Positions 1 to 11,910 of a DNA stretch of 64,000 bases are shown piece after piece. The notes below the pieces were generated by a model, which was not told the origin of the DNA, made no database searches, and saw nothing but the letters and a program-made list of their open reading frames with translations. The DNA comes from Plicaturopsis crispa FD-325 SS-3 (Eukaryota; Basidiomycota; Agaricomycetes; Amylocorticiales; Amylocorticiaceae), in NCBI GenBank assembly GCA_000827205.1, contig KN832563.1, positions 406,268 through 470,267 of the forward strand, read 5' to 3'. Numbering within the stretch: position 1 is the stretch's first letter; each line of letters starts with the position of its first letter. Both the position numbers and the translations under genes were made by a program.

Positions 1-989
1 GTAATGGTCGGCGTATCCTATTTGCTTTACTGCAGGATGATCGGAAAAGGCAGAGACTGCGGCATGTCCGGATTTGTAGTACTTCACCATGTCGACGGTG
101 GCCTTGAGCGCATGCTCGTTGATGCTGGGCGGGAAAGGCGGAGAATGGTCAAAGCCCACGAGAATACCGACGTCCAAAAATTGATCCTCAGAAACGCCGA
201 GGTCGGAAAGGATACCACGCTTGGACGTCCATGAGAAAGACGGGTTTGGCGAGTTTAGGTCGAGGGAGGTAATGAGCTTATCGACGCCAGGATAGAGCAG
301 TGCATCCGTAGGTCCAAAAAGCGCGTGAATGTAGGATTTTGTGTGCCGCTGGAGATAAATCAACTGTAGAGAATGAACCCAATATTCAGCGAAACTGGTC
401 ACGGATGAAAGTAGCCCAAATCACACCTGTGCCCACGCGACATACGGCGCGATTATAAATTCAACATTTCGATGTCTGAAAATGCGCAAAACCATTCTCC
501 ACAGGTCCCATTGCTGGAGCCCATTTCTGCCTTCAAACAACTTCGTCGCCGCGTCCTCTTGTCCCTGCTCATACTTTGCCCACGCATTCCCTCGATCCCT
601 GCAAGCCTCGTTGTTCTCCTGGTGATGGTGCTGCTTCCACCGCTTATTTGGTACGAGCCCCGGAAAGACGAAGACGGGTTTGATGCGCAGTTTTTCGAGA
701 GCACGTAGGTCGGATTCGATGCGTTGTGTGAGCGCTAATGGCAGGCCGCCCGTGGCTGCCAGCAATGGCTCGCGAGAAGGAGGGTTGTCTGTCAGGAGTT
801 GGAGGTAGTACGAGGCATCTATGCCTAGACGCGAATCCGACAGCACCGATAGAGGGTGTGTCTGTAGGTGCTTCCGCTCCGACAAGTAGTCTGTGAAAAT
901 AGCGCGCATTAGCAAACAGACGGCCTGTTATTCGAGACCATAAGCCAGTACTGAGACGTTTACTGACTTTCGAAGTGCTTGATGGGCAT
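1..989 (-). CDS. MKT1: MKT1-like post-transcriptional regulator (5' part; gene continues past left edge)
   Basis: Exons on the minus strand: 989-968, 890-427, 363-1 (open at the edge); introns of 77 and 63 nt with GT..AG ends and phase-consistent joins. The ATG at 989 was chosen because splicing its 22-nt exon to 890 gives the N-terminus MPIKHFENYLSERKHL, typical of MKT1; the ATG at 909 lies in the intron. The visible 283 residues match the XPG/FEN1-like N-terminal fold of MKT1 (SVLSDSRLGIDASYYLQ; RHTKSYIHALFGPTDALL). In yeast, Mkt1 works with Pbp1 in mRNA regulation and lacks nuclease activity. The C-terminal MKT1 domains would lie outside the window. Confidence 0.85.
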
Positions 990-3660
990 AGGAGAAGTGT
1001 ATAGACAAAGTGTTCGTTGATTTTTCGACAACGAGTACGACGACGGTCGCTGGTTCGTCGACAGCAACCACAATGCGAGCAGAAGAAGTAACAAATTACG
1101 TAACTAACAGCTATCCGTTTCCCATCTCCTGCGGCGGCGCTGTTGCGTTTGCAACAAACGTTCACCGTCTTGAGCTTGGACATGAAATCAATGTGAAGTA
1201 CTAGCCCTCTGTTCTCCATGAAAACACAAATCTAACTACTTAGCTTGCTCATTTGGGGACGAGTATAATCGAACACACTGGATCCGATCATGTCCTGCCG
1301 GACTGGTATGATGTGGCGCGCTTTGCTCATTGCTTTTGATAAATGCAAGCTCGAGCGTACCAGTCGCGGTCAAGTCGGGTTGCAATACTTGCCATCCTCT
1401 AGTCGTCTTCTGCACAAAGGTGCTCCTGTGTGCATTGCAAGCTTCTTGCAGGCTCCGAGACCTCGTCCAAGAGCATATAGTTGAGTGTCACGCAGTTTAC
1501 GGATTATAGTTTCTGATGCATGTCTCCAGAGTCGTCTTTCTTTCAAGGATGATGAATTACTCACCGCTGTCCACGCTGTAGGAGAAGTCTTGCGCGTCTA
1601 ACGTCTTCGGTATCGTCCATTTGTACCGACATCTACGCCACAAGCATCTAAGTACCTACGCCAGCATCAATTTGGGAGCAGTAGCAGTGCGGTCGGGCTA
1701 ATACAGATCACAGCGCGTTGCTGATGGGCCACCGTCGACAAGCATTTTCGCCTTCGGGTCTGAATAGATTACCTGGGCCCTGGGCTTGACGCAAGCAAAA
1801 CAGCTGACGCTCAGGTTCGCGGTATCATCACCCTTCGACACCTGCGATCCGCAACTCATTTCAAGCCACCCGCAGACTGCCCCGAACATTCGTTCTTATA
1901 TTAGGCTGAACCTCCGCAACAAAACCGTTTATGTGGACATCAAAGCCGGCTGCAGCGGATTCGTGTTCTGCTAACCACGACCTCAACGGTGAGTGCTCGT
2001 CCGGTCTCTAAAACTCTGCCTCGGCGTATCAAAGACATTGAAGGTATGACCCAGAACACGACTTTCATTCTCACATTGGTTCTCATGCCACCTTCTTAAT
2101 TAGGCTGCAACTACTCTTATCACTTCGACAACGTCTCAGCGTTGCATTCCATCCCACACACAAGTCCGACAGCTGCTCTGGTGATCCGCTATAGGTAATC
2201 GCAAACTCGTCCGGAGCATGTTCTACGCGCGGCATCTTTCGAAATCTTGTGTACTAATGCCATCCAGGAAATCTATCCGATCGTCCCGGATGACGCTTGC
2301 CATGTACTCTGGAAACCCACGCACGGCCGCCCCGCAGTACACTCACGCGCCTCGCCCTTCCCCGCACTAGCAATCCCTTCTTTCGTTCTCTGGAGGTGTT
2401 CGACGGTCTAGTCTTTACTTGGCGACTTGACTTCTACTCTTTTCCGATTCGAAACGGGACTTTATACGGTCCTACAATGCCGACTCGACCGCATATGCGA
2501 TGCACGGTTTACAGAAAATCACACATGTTCCGGGCATGCCCTCACATGTCTTACGCAGAGCCTCAAGCTTAACTTCAAAGTTGCTCAGAACATACGATTG
2601 CATCCTTCGACATGCCGTATGGCTGATCATTCTGGCCAACGAATCCCCAGTATGCCGGGAACATATTGCTTATCTTGTTCGTTTTCTTGGCAAGGCCGTA
2701 CATACGGCGTCCCAAGGTTGTTTCTGCCCAAAGGACTTACATCGGACGACATCAGGACCGATTTGTCCTGAGGCAACGCCGGATCATGGTCACCCCCTGC
2801 GACGACCTATCCTCGACGTTCTGGCATTGCCAGGCAACCTCTGCGTACGATTGGCCCGGTGTTTCCGCGCGCGTGTGCTCGGGACTTCGTCGGTGGCTAG
2901 ACTCGCTTTGCAACGTCGGCGTGTGCGTACTCCCACATCTACTGTGCGTTACTCGGCTAACGTCAAAAAGGGATAATTCAGACACAACCGGGCCGCCGCT
3001 GGCGACCTGGCGGAGTGGTGCACTCAACAGATCTGTTCATGTAATCCAAAATTGACGAGGACACGCACGAACATTGCGGGCACTGGGAAAAGACGGGGAA
3101 ACCGTCTGAGCGCGAGTGTGAAAGTTTCATTCGATTCACAGGCAAGATGGAATGGACGGACACATGCGCTACATATACATATAGATGTGCAAAATGTGAC
3201 GCAGCGGACGTGCAGGAACAAGTTTGAGCAAGAGGAACTCAGTGTGCGGTCGATCTCCACAAGGTCAGCCTTTGGCTCAGGGTTCGTCGCCTGCAATAAG
3301 ACGTCGACCCAGACTCAGACTCAGAGTCAAGCAAGGTCAAGGGGAGCCTCAAACTTTCGAGTCTGGCCAAGTCCATTCACACATATGTGGATCTCTCTGA
3401 ATGCGAAGTCAAGTGAGGACGTCCGTGGAATAGCGCTCAACACTAACGCCTGATTAGCTTCGTTTTTTTGGGGGGGACTGCCTCTGATTCGACACTTACT
3501 CGTCGAACTTGAATGAGAGATGTAGTTTCTCGCCTGCACGATAGGGCACGCGAATGACCTTGATACGGATGAGGTCAATGATTCGTTACACAAGACGGCT
3601 CGAGCATACCAGGAACTTATACGGTGCGTCACTAACGTTGTTGCTCTGTAACGGATGATA
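990..3660. other. 2.7-kb stretch with no supported gene
   Basis: All frames hold only short, compositionally poor ORFs without recognisable motifs or consistent splice models. A short CAGACT-type simple repeat lies around 3307-3330. I see no TIRs, LTRs or RNA genes. It may be decayed transposon DNA or intergenic sequence; nothing decides between them. Confidence 0.5.
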
Positions 3661-3668
3661 TTGATTAT

Positions 3669-4740
3669 TTAGATTCTCAAACGGGTCTCATAGAGATGAT
3701 GACTGACTGTCGTTGCAGGATATGCAGAAAAATCGATGTCGGGCTCTGCGTTTTCCTCGTCTTCTTCAAGATAAACAGGAGAAGCCTCGTCAGGATGCGA
3801 GCCTGTACTAGAAGACCTCCCATCTAGCAGGATACCCGCATCGGCAGAGTAGTGCATCGGGGCAGGAACCTAGGGTGCATAGGTGTAAGCGTCGCGAGCT
3901 AGACATCAAGCCTCATCCTTGCCATTTTTGCATCTTCAAACCCGTCTGCTGCCTCTTCACCCTTTCCGCCCTCACCGGCCCCCTCGTAACCGTGCTGGCC
4001 ATCGGCTTCGTCTGCTTTGGCACTTGCCTTTTCGTCCCCAAGACTGCTACTACCGCTTGCAATGCTGCCTTCATCCGCTTCAGGTCCTGGTACATTGCAC
4101 GTGTCTTCCTGCGGCCTGTTGTTTTCGGCAGCATACCGCGCCTTCCATTTCTTGTGGTTCGCAAGATAGTCTTGCAAGACGAAATGCGCCGCCCAATTAT
4201 CCTCGAAAACATTTAAAAAAGGGTGTTTTGCCTGGATCTATCATTGCGCAGAAACAGACATTTCAAGTCCATTGATTTTGCTCCCAAGATGAATAAACCC
4301 ACCGCGTCGAAGGCTTTGGCAAGAGCAACAGGATCTTGGCGTCCGATTCCTACGCAAACGTCTAGGTGTACCAACGCGATCTCTTTGGCATGGGCCTGTT
4401 TGTGACGGTTTAGCTTTAGCCCACCCCATGCCAGCACTTGAATAAAATGTGACCCACGCGTAGCCGTAGATAACGGGCACTCTGCGTTGGTCCGTAGCCC
4501 ATGCGCGTCTTAATCGACTGCAACGATTTCATCGACGGTGGCTTTGGTATTGGCCCTGAGTATCAGCAAGCTCGGACTGTAAGCATCTGAAGGCCTGAAT
4601 CTGGTAGAACGACTCGCGGGTGGTGACCGTCTCCAGAAATTTTGACTCGATCGTACGGTCCTCGAGCTCCAATGCGGCCTTCGCCGGTCGCTTGATGGAT
4701 GGCTTGCGCGGCCGTTTGGCCATATAGTACCGAGGCATAG
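3669..4740 (-). other. Weak coding signal, unrecognised hypothetical gene or pseudogene
   Basis: Several adjacent minus-strand open stretches read like protein: one from the ATG near 4740 (PRYYMAKRPRKPSIKRP), one around 4510-4213 rich in ordinary residues (VHLDVCVGIGRQDPVALAK), one at 4177-3905 (WAAHFVLQDYLANHKKWKA) and an acidic tail at 3869-3669. A 35-nt GT..AG intron 3904-3870 would join the last two in phase. I could not find splice sites that remove the in-frame TAA near 4509 or the TAA near 4213, so the whole may be a broken gene. No family recognised. Confidence 0.25.
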
Positions 4741-5296
4741 TCTGTGCTGCGTCGGATAGAAGATTGGTGAGACTTGTATACAGAACGATGCGCAAAACTC
4801 GCGACTTATCGCGGGAAGAGCAAGACCAGGCGTGGGGTGCGTGGGGATAGTGTGGGGTTCGTGCTTCGATTTCGAATAGGCGTGTCCCCTGCCGCTTCCA
4901 GCCAAGACAGGATGTAGTGGCAGGCAACCGCACTGCCCGAGCAATACTTGAGTACAGTATGTAGTCCTTCTGCATGTATCTGGTCCGTCAGAGCGGAATG
5001 CGGTTGCCAGATGCCCGTATTCGACAAGCAGCGCGTTTCAGCTACTATCGACACAGTTGGGCACAAGGACAAAGCAGGTCACATTACGCCCGAAAGGACA
5101 GATATCATAGTTAGAGTACTGCATGTGCAGTAAAGATAGCTTGCACTACTTGTGGATGAGAACAATTCAGTACTGAGATGTGTTACGAACGACGAAAAGG
5201 CGATTGGAAGTCATGCGAGGACATACATTAATACACGGCAGATTTCGAGTAACGCTATGCGCACGCTGGACGCCGCAAGATGCTACCCAGTCTCCT

Positions 5297-6017
5297 TCAG
5301 ATAATTTCGACGACGGATGGCCATAAGCTGTTTTGCGTCGAAGATACGATGAGTATTGATGTAGAGATCCCAGTTTTACATATAGAACTTACCCTAGAAA
5401 TCCAACAAAGACTTGAATAAGGACCCAAATGAATGGAACCCACCTACACACAATGTCATAAGCTCATCATCAGCGCTGAGGTGAAAACGACAATGCGCAC
5501 GTAGACATGTTGAAATGGCCAGCTCTGAAAAGTCCAGCGAGGACATAGCCTCCTATAGCCGCACCGAGGACGGCACCGGCGAGACCAACGACAAGGTACG
5601 TGAGGAGGACGAGGATAGCGAACGTTACGCGTGAGCGGCGTGCGTTCGTCCGGGGCGGTTTGGAGCCCGAGGCAGATTGCGTCGGCACAAGGGGGAGCAT
5701 CGGATACGAGGAATATGCATACGCCGAGTATGATGCGCCGCGAGCTGGCGGGAAGGCGAGATTAAAGAAAGCGTAGATTCCACACAATATGAACGCGGGG
5801 GTGTAAAACGCCAGCGTCCAGTACAGCGTAAACCTGAATATGTCTGTCCACAAGTAAGCTTATCAGCCCGCCGCGAGGAGCTTCAGAATAACGTACCGTT
5901 AGCGTGGTAGAGATAATGTCCTCCCGGCTGCGTAGGGTTGTGCCCTTGAAGCTGGTCGATTTCGATGCCGAGATTGTAAAGGGATGGCCAAGTGGGCCCC
6001 CCATCCACTTCAGCCAT
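5297..6017 (-). CDS. TMEM170-like small membrane protein
   Basis: Four exons: 6017-5897, 5843-5501, 5443-5393, 5327-5297; introns 53, 57 and 65 nt, all GT..AG; 181 aa. The middle exon carries hydrophobic segments (LYWTLAFYTPAFILCGIYAF and VTFAILVLLTYLVVGLAGAV) followed by a glycine/alanine-rich segment; exon 3 supplies a third (WVPFIWVLIQVFVGFLG). The order and tail WVPFIW...LW resemble the Tmemb_170 family, whose animal members shape ER/nuclear envelope membranes. Reading straight on from exon 2 would give a stop after CALSFSPQR, but the spliced tail completes the third membrane helix and is preferred. Family call moderate, gene model good. Confidence 0.7.
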
Positions 6018-6241
6018 ATGTTGATACGTTTGACGATGCACGCGATGGAATAACGGTGACTTAGGCTGTCATGGCCGCACAGGCTCAAGAGAAAGAGCCT
6101 GCAGCGGTTTGAACTTAGCAGATGGAGGTTCGCTTACAGCCTGCGTTGTACGGCGGCAAACTCTAAAGATCGCCTTGACAGGGGCTATTTGCCCGTCCTC
6201 CAAACCTCCATCGTCGATTTTTCTATATCGCGGCAGCCAGG

Positions 6242-7778
6242 ATGGATCCGTTAGCAGGCATGGACGATTCCTCGACGGACGACGACAACGCGTCCCAGAC
6301 CACCGAAGACGACCCCCAGATACCAGAAAATCACGAACACGCGCCGGCACATGCAGTCAGTGCACCTGCACCTCCTCCTCAGCCGTCGACGTCTGCGGCG
6401 GCACCACATGCAGCTTCTACGCGTGAGCGACCTCATTATGAGCTCCAACACACTATGCGCGGGCACACGCAGTCGATATCTGCCGTCAAATTTAGCCCCG
6501 ACGGCACTCTTTTGGCATCTTGCGGTACATACATATTTGCTTCTTCTTGGGCGATCGCTCACTGTTTACTGCATCTTTAAATCGGAATTATGACAATGGG
6601 CCTGTGCGCGTATTACGACGCGTAGCCGCCGACAATGTTGTAAAGATATGGTCGCCATACACCGGCGAGCTCATCCGGAATTTAAACGGGCACACGAAAG
6701 GTCAATCCGACATCGCATGGTCCTCTGATAGCGTGTACCTCGCTTCAGCCTCGGACGACACTACGATTCGAATATGGGATGTTGACACCGTACGCACCCC
6801 GTAATACCTCTTTTCCCCTCTACACATGCCGAAACCGTCGCCGATCGCAGGGCTTGACCACAAAACATCTCAAGGGACATACCAGCTGGGTTTTTTGCAT
6901 CAACTATAACACAACGTCAAATCTTCTCGTCTCTGGCGCATGCGATGGCGACGTGCGGATATGGGACGTCAAACGAGGTTTGTTGTCAATTTCTCAAGCC
7001 CGAAATACATATGAAATATAGTGGACGTACAGGAAAGTCTATAAAAACCCTACATGCCCACCTAGACTATGTCACAGCGGTGCATTTCAACAGAGATGCA
7101 TCGCTGATTGTTTCGTGCTCTCTAGACGGCCTGATGTATGATGCGTGCTCTTTCGCCTTGCGTGCCCAACTGATGTCTATCCAGTCGCATTTGGAACACG
7201 ACCACTGGCGTGTGTCTGAAAACTCTCGCCGAAGGCGCAGATGCTGTCTGGTCAGTGCCTATTGATTCTCATCTGTATTCGCGGTCTAACCGCTCGGACA
7301 GCCAACAAGTGCAGTTCTCGCCGAATTCCAAATACATCCTCTCGACGGCGCACGACAGTGCCATCCGGCTGTGGGACTACCACACGTCGCGGTGTCTCAA
7401 GACATATACGGGCCACACTAACGCGAAGTTTTGCATTGCAGCGTGCTTCAGCGTTACGGGTGGTAAATGGATCGTGTCCGGAAGCGAGGATAATAAGGTC
7501 TATCTTTGGGACCTGCAAAGCCGCGAGATTGTACAAGTCCTCGAGGGACATAACGGTGCGCATATTGCATCCTCGTGACATATGCTACGCAGCTTATTTT
7601 GACGTGGATATAGATGTTGTAGTCGCAGTAGCGGTGCGTTTGTTGTATCTCGCGTTGCATGCTCGATTTGACACCTCCCCTACAGACACATCCACACCAA
7701 AACATGATTGCGTCGGGCTCTATCGAGTCCGACCTGTCAATTCGAATATGGAAGGATCGCGGTCCTGTGGCATCGTGA
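6242..7778 (+). CDS. WDR5: WDR5/Swd3-type WD40 protein (COMPASS subunit)
   Basis: Eight exons: 6242-6524, 6626-6789, 6851-6977, 7033-7135, 7185-7250, 7302-7555, 7614-7633, 7686-7778; 369 aa. After about 65 low-complexity residues come seven WD repeats, with WDR5-diagnostic blocks such as [20 protein letters not shown] and the ending [23 protein letters not shown]5/Swd3 is the scaffold that positions the SET1/MLL methyltransferase core in COMPASS for H3K4 methylation. Exon 7 is only 20 nt; intron 1 (101 nt) is the longest. The upstream neighbour is divergent, with 224 bp between the start codons. Confidence 0.93.
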
Positions 7779-8746
7779 CGACACCAGGGTCTCTCGTTCT
7801 GTTTTCTTTGCTTTCTTGTACTCATCTTCTTTGTTGTCTCTGTAATGCCCATGCTAATAATCCTGCACTCAACCAGTGTCAGTTCTCCTTTCCAGCAATT
7901 GCACAACACTCCACGGACGACTCCGATAACACTGACTATCGAGTGCAGGTTGAAGCCCCCCTTGAGGCTACAAGGAAACAACCCGTCCCCGCTTCAGGTC
8001 AGCGGCCAAGTCATACCATAGCCGTACAATTATATCGGTGAATGTTGGCCTAGGTGCGTTTTCTCCTACTGGATCGCGCGCTACGAGGCTGATCCTGAGC
8101 TTTTGGCTTGATCAGGTCCGGGGCTTGCCAAAGCAATTGCAGTACCGGCAAAAGGCAGCGGCCCTCCCCCCGAGATATGTGTACGCCCTGCACATTCTGG
8201 GACCCTGGAATGTCGCATCTTCTTGACTTTGGGTATTTGCAAGTTATCTGCAAGCGACAATTTCCCCGACTTCTCTACAGCCCCGTCCGTACAACACTGT
8301 ATGCTCGACAGTCAAACTCGACAAAAAGCACTTAAATAAGAATAATCTGCCTAAAGTCAATCTGAAGCCTGGTGCCTCGAGGATAGAGCATTCGGCATCC
8401 GGATCTGTCGAGCCTACGTTGCGCCTGTCAAACGCCGGCTTATCATGCTCGTTTGCTCTTTCCCATCTCCTCGTTGATGCCTGCGCTCTTGTGACATAGT
8501 GTACTCTTCAACTCTTCCTGCGCTGTGCACTGGCAGCACCGGTGCTGCAAGACGATGAAAAAACTTGTGCATTATTTTCGGGTGGCCTCGAGACCATTAT
8601 CATTTTCCCACGGGGTTTTTCGACTTGATTTCGATCGTCAAAGCGGCGCGTTCCACCTTTTGCACAACTTGCTCTGGTTCTCTCTCCTCTGTTTCCTCTT
8701 GCTCTCGACGCTCGTATTCTGGGCGATCGCACGCACGACATCCACG
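7779..8746. other. Intergenic, nothing recognised
   Basis: About 970 bp between WDR5 and the next gene. Only short ORFs without motifs. The last 100 bp before 8747 are pyrimidine-rich (TCTCTCCTCTGTTTCCTC), as is common just upstream of fungal transcription starts. Confidence 0.5.
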
Positions 8747-10260
8747 ATGCCTTTCTCATTCACCTTCAGCCTGAATGTTCCGGGCATTTCAAACCCATTT
8801 TCGCAGGCGTCAGGATCGGGCGCACCTCCGCCGTCCAACCTCCCTCCGTTGACAGAGAGGCCCGTGCGCACCGCGATCACTCGCAGACGGCCTTCGCCCG
8901 CAGATCTGCAGGAATCGGAGCCGCCCATGTCGCGTAAGCGGGGGTGGGCACCTTCTGTCGCGGAGACCAGCCAAGCTGCCACTTACAACGCTTCTACCAA
9001 CGGTTACCTGGATACCCCGGCACGATACAGAGATATGGTGCGGCAGGCGGAGGATCAGGAGCGCGAGCTCGAGGAGCTAATGGGAGGTGAGTTTCACTTT
9101 CGTCGCATGCCCAGCTCGTGGACTGCAGTCCCTCCGTTTATCACGCCCTACCGGCATGCTACATACACGTGCCGCTCGCCATTTAACATATCTCTGGCGT
9201 CCTGCCTTTCCTCCTCTATCTCTCCCTATCCATACACTCCAACTAATGCTCGTCCGCGTATTTTTCTTTTGCATCGATGTAGAACTCCCACCCGCGAAAC
9301 GCCGGCGCACGCTTGCAGGGTCCATCGTCTCGACCGCGCTGAGCGCGGCCCTCATCGGCACCGCCGTCGGCCTCTCCGTATACCGCCTGTGGGTGCTTTC
9401 AGTCAACCAGCAAAGAAGCATTATTCACAGTCTCTCCAGATGGCGGGACCGCGGTAAGGAGTCCGAGCAGGCGCCGCCCCCTCCGTACCAGGAGCGCGAC
9501 TGGATGCAGCAGCCCCAGAAAATCGAGGTCACGCCGCCTACGCCTGTCAGGTCGCGGCGCATTCACCACACTTCGTCTGCCGCGGCCAAACGTAGCGCTG
9601 GTGCGCGCCATGGCCATCGGCGCACCCGCACTCGCACGGCCATCCCGTCTGCGTACTCGCCGCACCGTAGTATCTCCCCTACACCTGGGCGTCTCTCTGC
9701 TGTCCAGCCCGAATTCGACTTTGGCGCTTCCCAAGCACAGGAGGAAGAGCCCGAGGACGATCAGGTTTGTACTACTACTTCTTCCTGTTTCAACGTGTCC
9801 TCATTAGACGGTACAGATGGACTGGATCGGCGACAAGCTGGCTATGCTGATTGCCGAGGGACAGAAAGCACTGGGCCGGGAGGTTGTCGTTGCCAGCGAG
9901 GCGCAGGAAGATGAGGTGGACGACGGGACGGATGCCTGGGAGGAAGAAGAGCTCCGGCAACCCATGGCCGGACCATCGCGTTCCCGGTCCGGCTCTGTGC
10001 GTCGCTCCAAGCACCGACCCCGCGATATCGCGGTCCCACCAGCATACTCCTCGCCTCCCCCACCGCTTTCCTCGGCGCGCTCATATCACTCCCAGCACTC
10101 GCCCGCACGCTCTATGCCGGCCACGCCCCGCAGGATGGACGACGATAGGTCGTCCAATATCAGCGGGAGCTTCAGAGAGGACGAGGCCGCGTGGGAGAGT
10201 CCCGAGCTGCGCGAATCGATGTCGAAGGCGCGGGCGCGCTACCTCGCGAATCGCAGATGA
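8747..10260 (+). CDS. Hypothetical membrane-anchored low-complexity protein
   Basis: Three exons: 8747-9086, 9283-9764, 9808-10260 (introns 196 and 43 nt); 424 aa. Not recognised. The N-terminus (MPFSFTFSLNVPGISNPF) and the RYRDMVRQAEDQERELEELM segment precede one hydrophobic helix near residues 125-145, right after a basic PPAKRRRTL stretch that could act as a nuclear or membrane-proximal signal. The rest is Ser/Pro/Arg-rich and acidic, with SP/TP-type sites. An in-frame extension upstream to 8525 exists but lacks a good ATG context and overlaps the pyrimidine tract, so the ATG at 8747 was chosen. Intron 1 is long for this window and could hide a further small exon. Confidence 0.6.
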
Positions 10261-10707
10261 CCGGCACACCCACCAGCGCACTCCCCACATTTCCAACACT
10301 GTCACGTTTTTCTGCACATCTCTATACTCTTAGACTGACTGCCATATCTAGCACTAATCATCCTCACGAAACTTGCATTACTTACCTACACACTTTTATG
10401 AATACTGACATGACCAGCTGCAGACTGCGTACATACTGAACACTTTCCCTTTACTCTCGAGCTTGGGCTCTTTGGTTGCTTATCAACTTACTTATGTATC
10501 TTTACCGGGGATTACAATTACAATGAAATATGTCGTTTGCTGTGCAATTTTCTTACTGCTCGTCAGTCGTTCGTTTGGCGCGTAGAGTTCAAATTCTCGC
10601 GACAGCCACACGTGAGATCGTTTAGGGCCGGCGTCACTGCCCGAAATTGCCCAGACAGCAGCGGCGGTCGCCTTCGTTCGTCCAAAGTCTTCGACGACGA
10701 CTACGCG

Positions 10708-11487
10708 ATGCCGGAGAAAGTTATAGAGACGCCCTATCCTCTGATAGACGCAGACCCGCATTTCACTCGGGTGGTGCGCTACTTCCGCTGGACCGACTAT
10801 GCGACATGGGCAGGCGCGACTGCCGCTGCCCCCGCTGCCCTATACGCCTGGGGTGCGCACATACACCCTTCCTGATTGGCACACTGGCACTGACACGGCC
10901 GCAGAACGCTCTGTGGCTCCCGACCCCATAAAAGCCAAAGCGCTCAAGATTCCGCCCCCTAGATACGGAGGACAGCTGAAGCTCGGGGCCTTCATAGGAT
11001 TTGTCGGCGGTTTCCTCCTGGCGTACCAAAACTCCAGCTGTGCGTGTTTTTATTTGATGCGTGCTGGTGTCATAGGGCTGACGGGCGCTGTAGTCCGATT
11101 CTGGGGGTGGAGAGAGAACAAGCGAGAGGAAGAGAGGGACTACGCCGAGCTGAGCGCGCGAGCGGCGGCAGGCCTGCCGTTGTACGGAGAGTCTGACCAG
11201 CCTGAGTGGGTACAGGCGGCTGCACACAGGAACTCTGCGTTCTCGCAGCTCAAATTCCGTAAGCACACTCTCGCGATATACCTATCTATCGCACATTCTG
11301 ACGTTCGGCCCATATTTACCAGAGGCGATTCCCATGTAAGCATGCTCATGACGCTGGTGGCTAAAGCTAGTCAGGACGACGCGCTAATCACTCTATGACT
11401 AGGTTCAACTTTGTCAACCACCCGTACCATGGGACTGATCCTGCGAAGTACGGTGTGAAATCGCAAGAGCCCCAGGAGAGCTCGTGA
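10708..11487 (+). CDS. NADH:ubiquinone oxidoreductase 20.9/21-kDa subunit
   Basis: Five exons: 10708-10852, 10905-11039, 11094-11258, 11323-11335, 11403-11487; 180 aa. The start MPEKVIETPYPLIDADPHF is characteristic of the fungal complex I 20.9-kDa accessory subunit (Neurospora nuo-20.9; Pfam NADH-u_ox-rdase N and C domains). A hydrophobic segment (KLGAFIGFVGGFLLAY) is followed by RFWGWRENKREEERDY and the C-terminal FNFVNHPYHGTDPAKYG. It is an accessory subunit of the mitochondrial inner membrane complex. Exon 4 is 13 nt. For intron 2 the acceptor at 11093 (54-nt intron, SSFRFWGW) was preferred to an alternative acceptor at 11075 that would leave only a 36-nt intron. Confidence 0.92.
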
Positions 11488-11838
11488 CGATGTGGTCGAC
11501 AAGCTGCGTTGTGTATCCTCTAATTCCACTCATTTACAAGTCGGAGAGTCAGGATCGACTGTACAAATCCGCGTGTGCACTAAGTCGCTCCATGAAATCT
11601 CGACCCCAGTTAGACTTTGGAGATCGTACCCCCACTTGGAGGCGTTATAGGTAAAAATACAGCGCCTGCATGCAAGGTGATACGCTACATACATGCCCCG
11701 GGCGCCTGCCCCGCACCTCCTGCAAAACTTTGATGCGTCGACACTTACATGTCCGACTATGAGCGGCTTTACGCTTCTTGGACCTTCTGAGCTTCCCACC
11801 GGTACCAAAATTATGGCTCATGACGCCCCGTGCACACC

Positions 11839-11850
11839 TATATATATAAA
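11839..11850 (+). promoter_or_regulatory. TATA box of the dioxygenase gene
   Basis: TATATATATAAA lies about 60-70 bp before the ATG at 11911, at a normal distance for a TATA element plus short leader. It is one of the few clear TATA boxes in the window and suggests a regulated rather than housekeeping promoter. Confidence 0.6.
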
Positions 11851-11910
11851 GGCGAGTCCCTGCGCTTCATCGTCGTGCATACTCAGCATTCACACCCGCA
11901 GCCACTAAAC

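Noticed and set aside
7241-8041. 266-codon ORF overlapping WDR5
   Set aside because: Out-of-frame shadow of WDR5 exons 6-8 running into intergenic DNA.
8525-8746. N-terminal extension of the 8.7-kb gene with a hydrophobic stretch that looks like a signal anchor
   Set aside because: The sequence is a pyrimidine-rich leader whose translation happens to be hydrophobic; the downstream ATG gives the more natural start.
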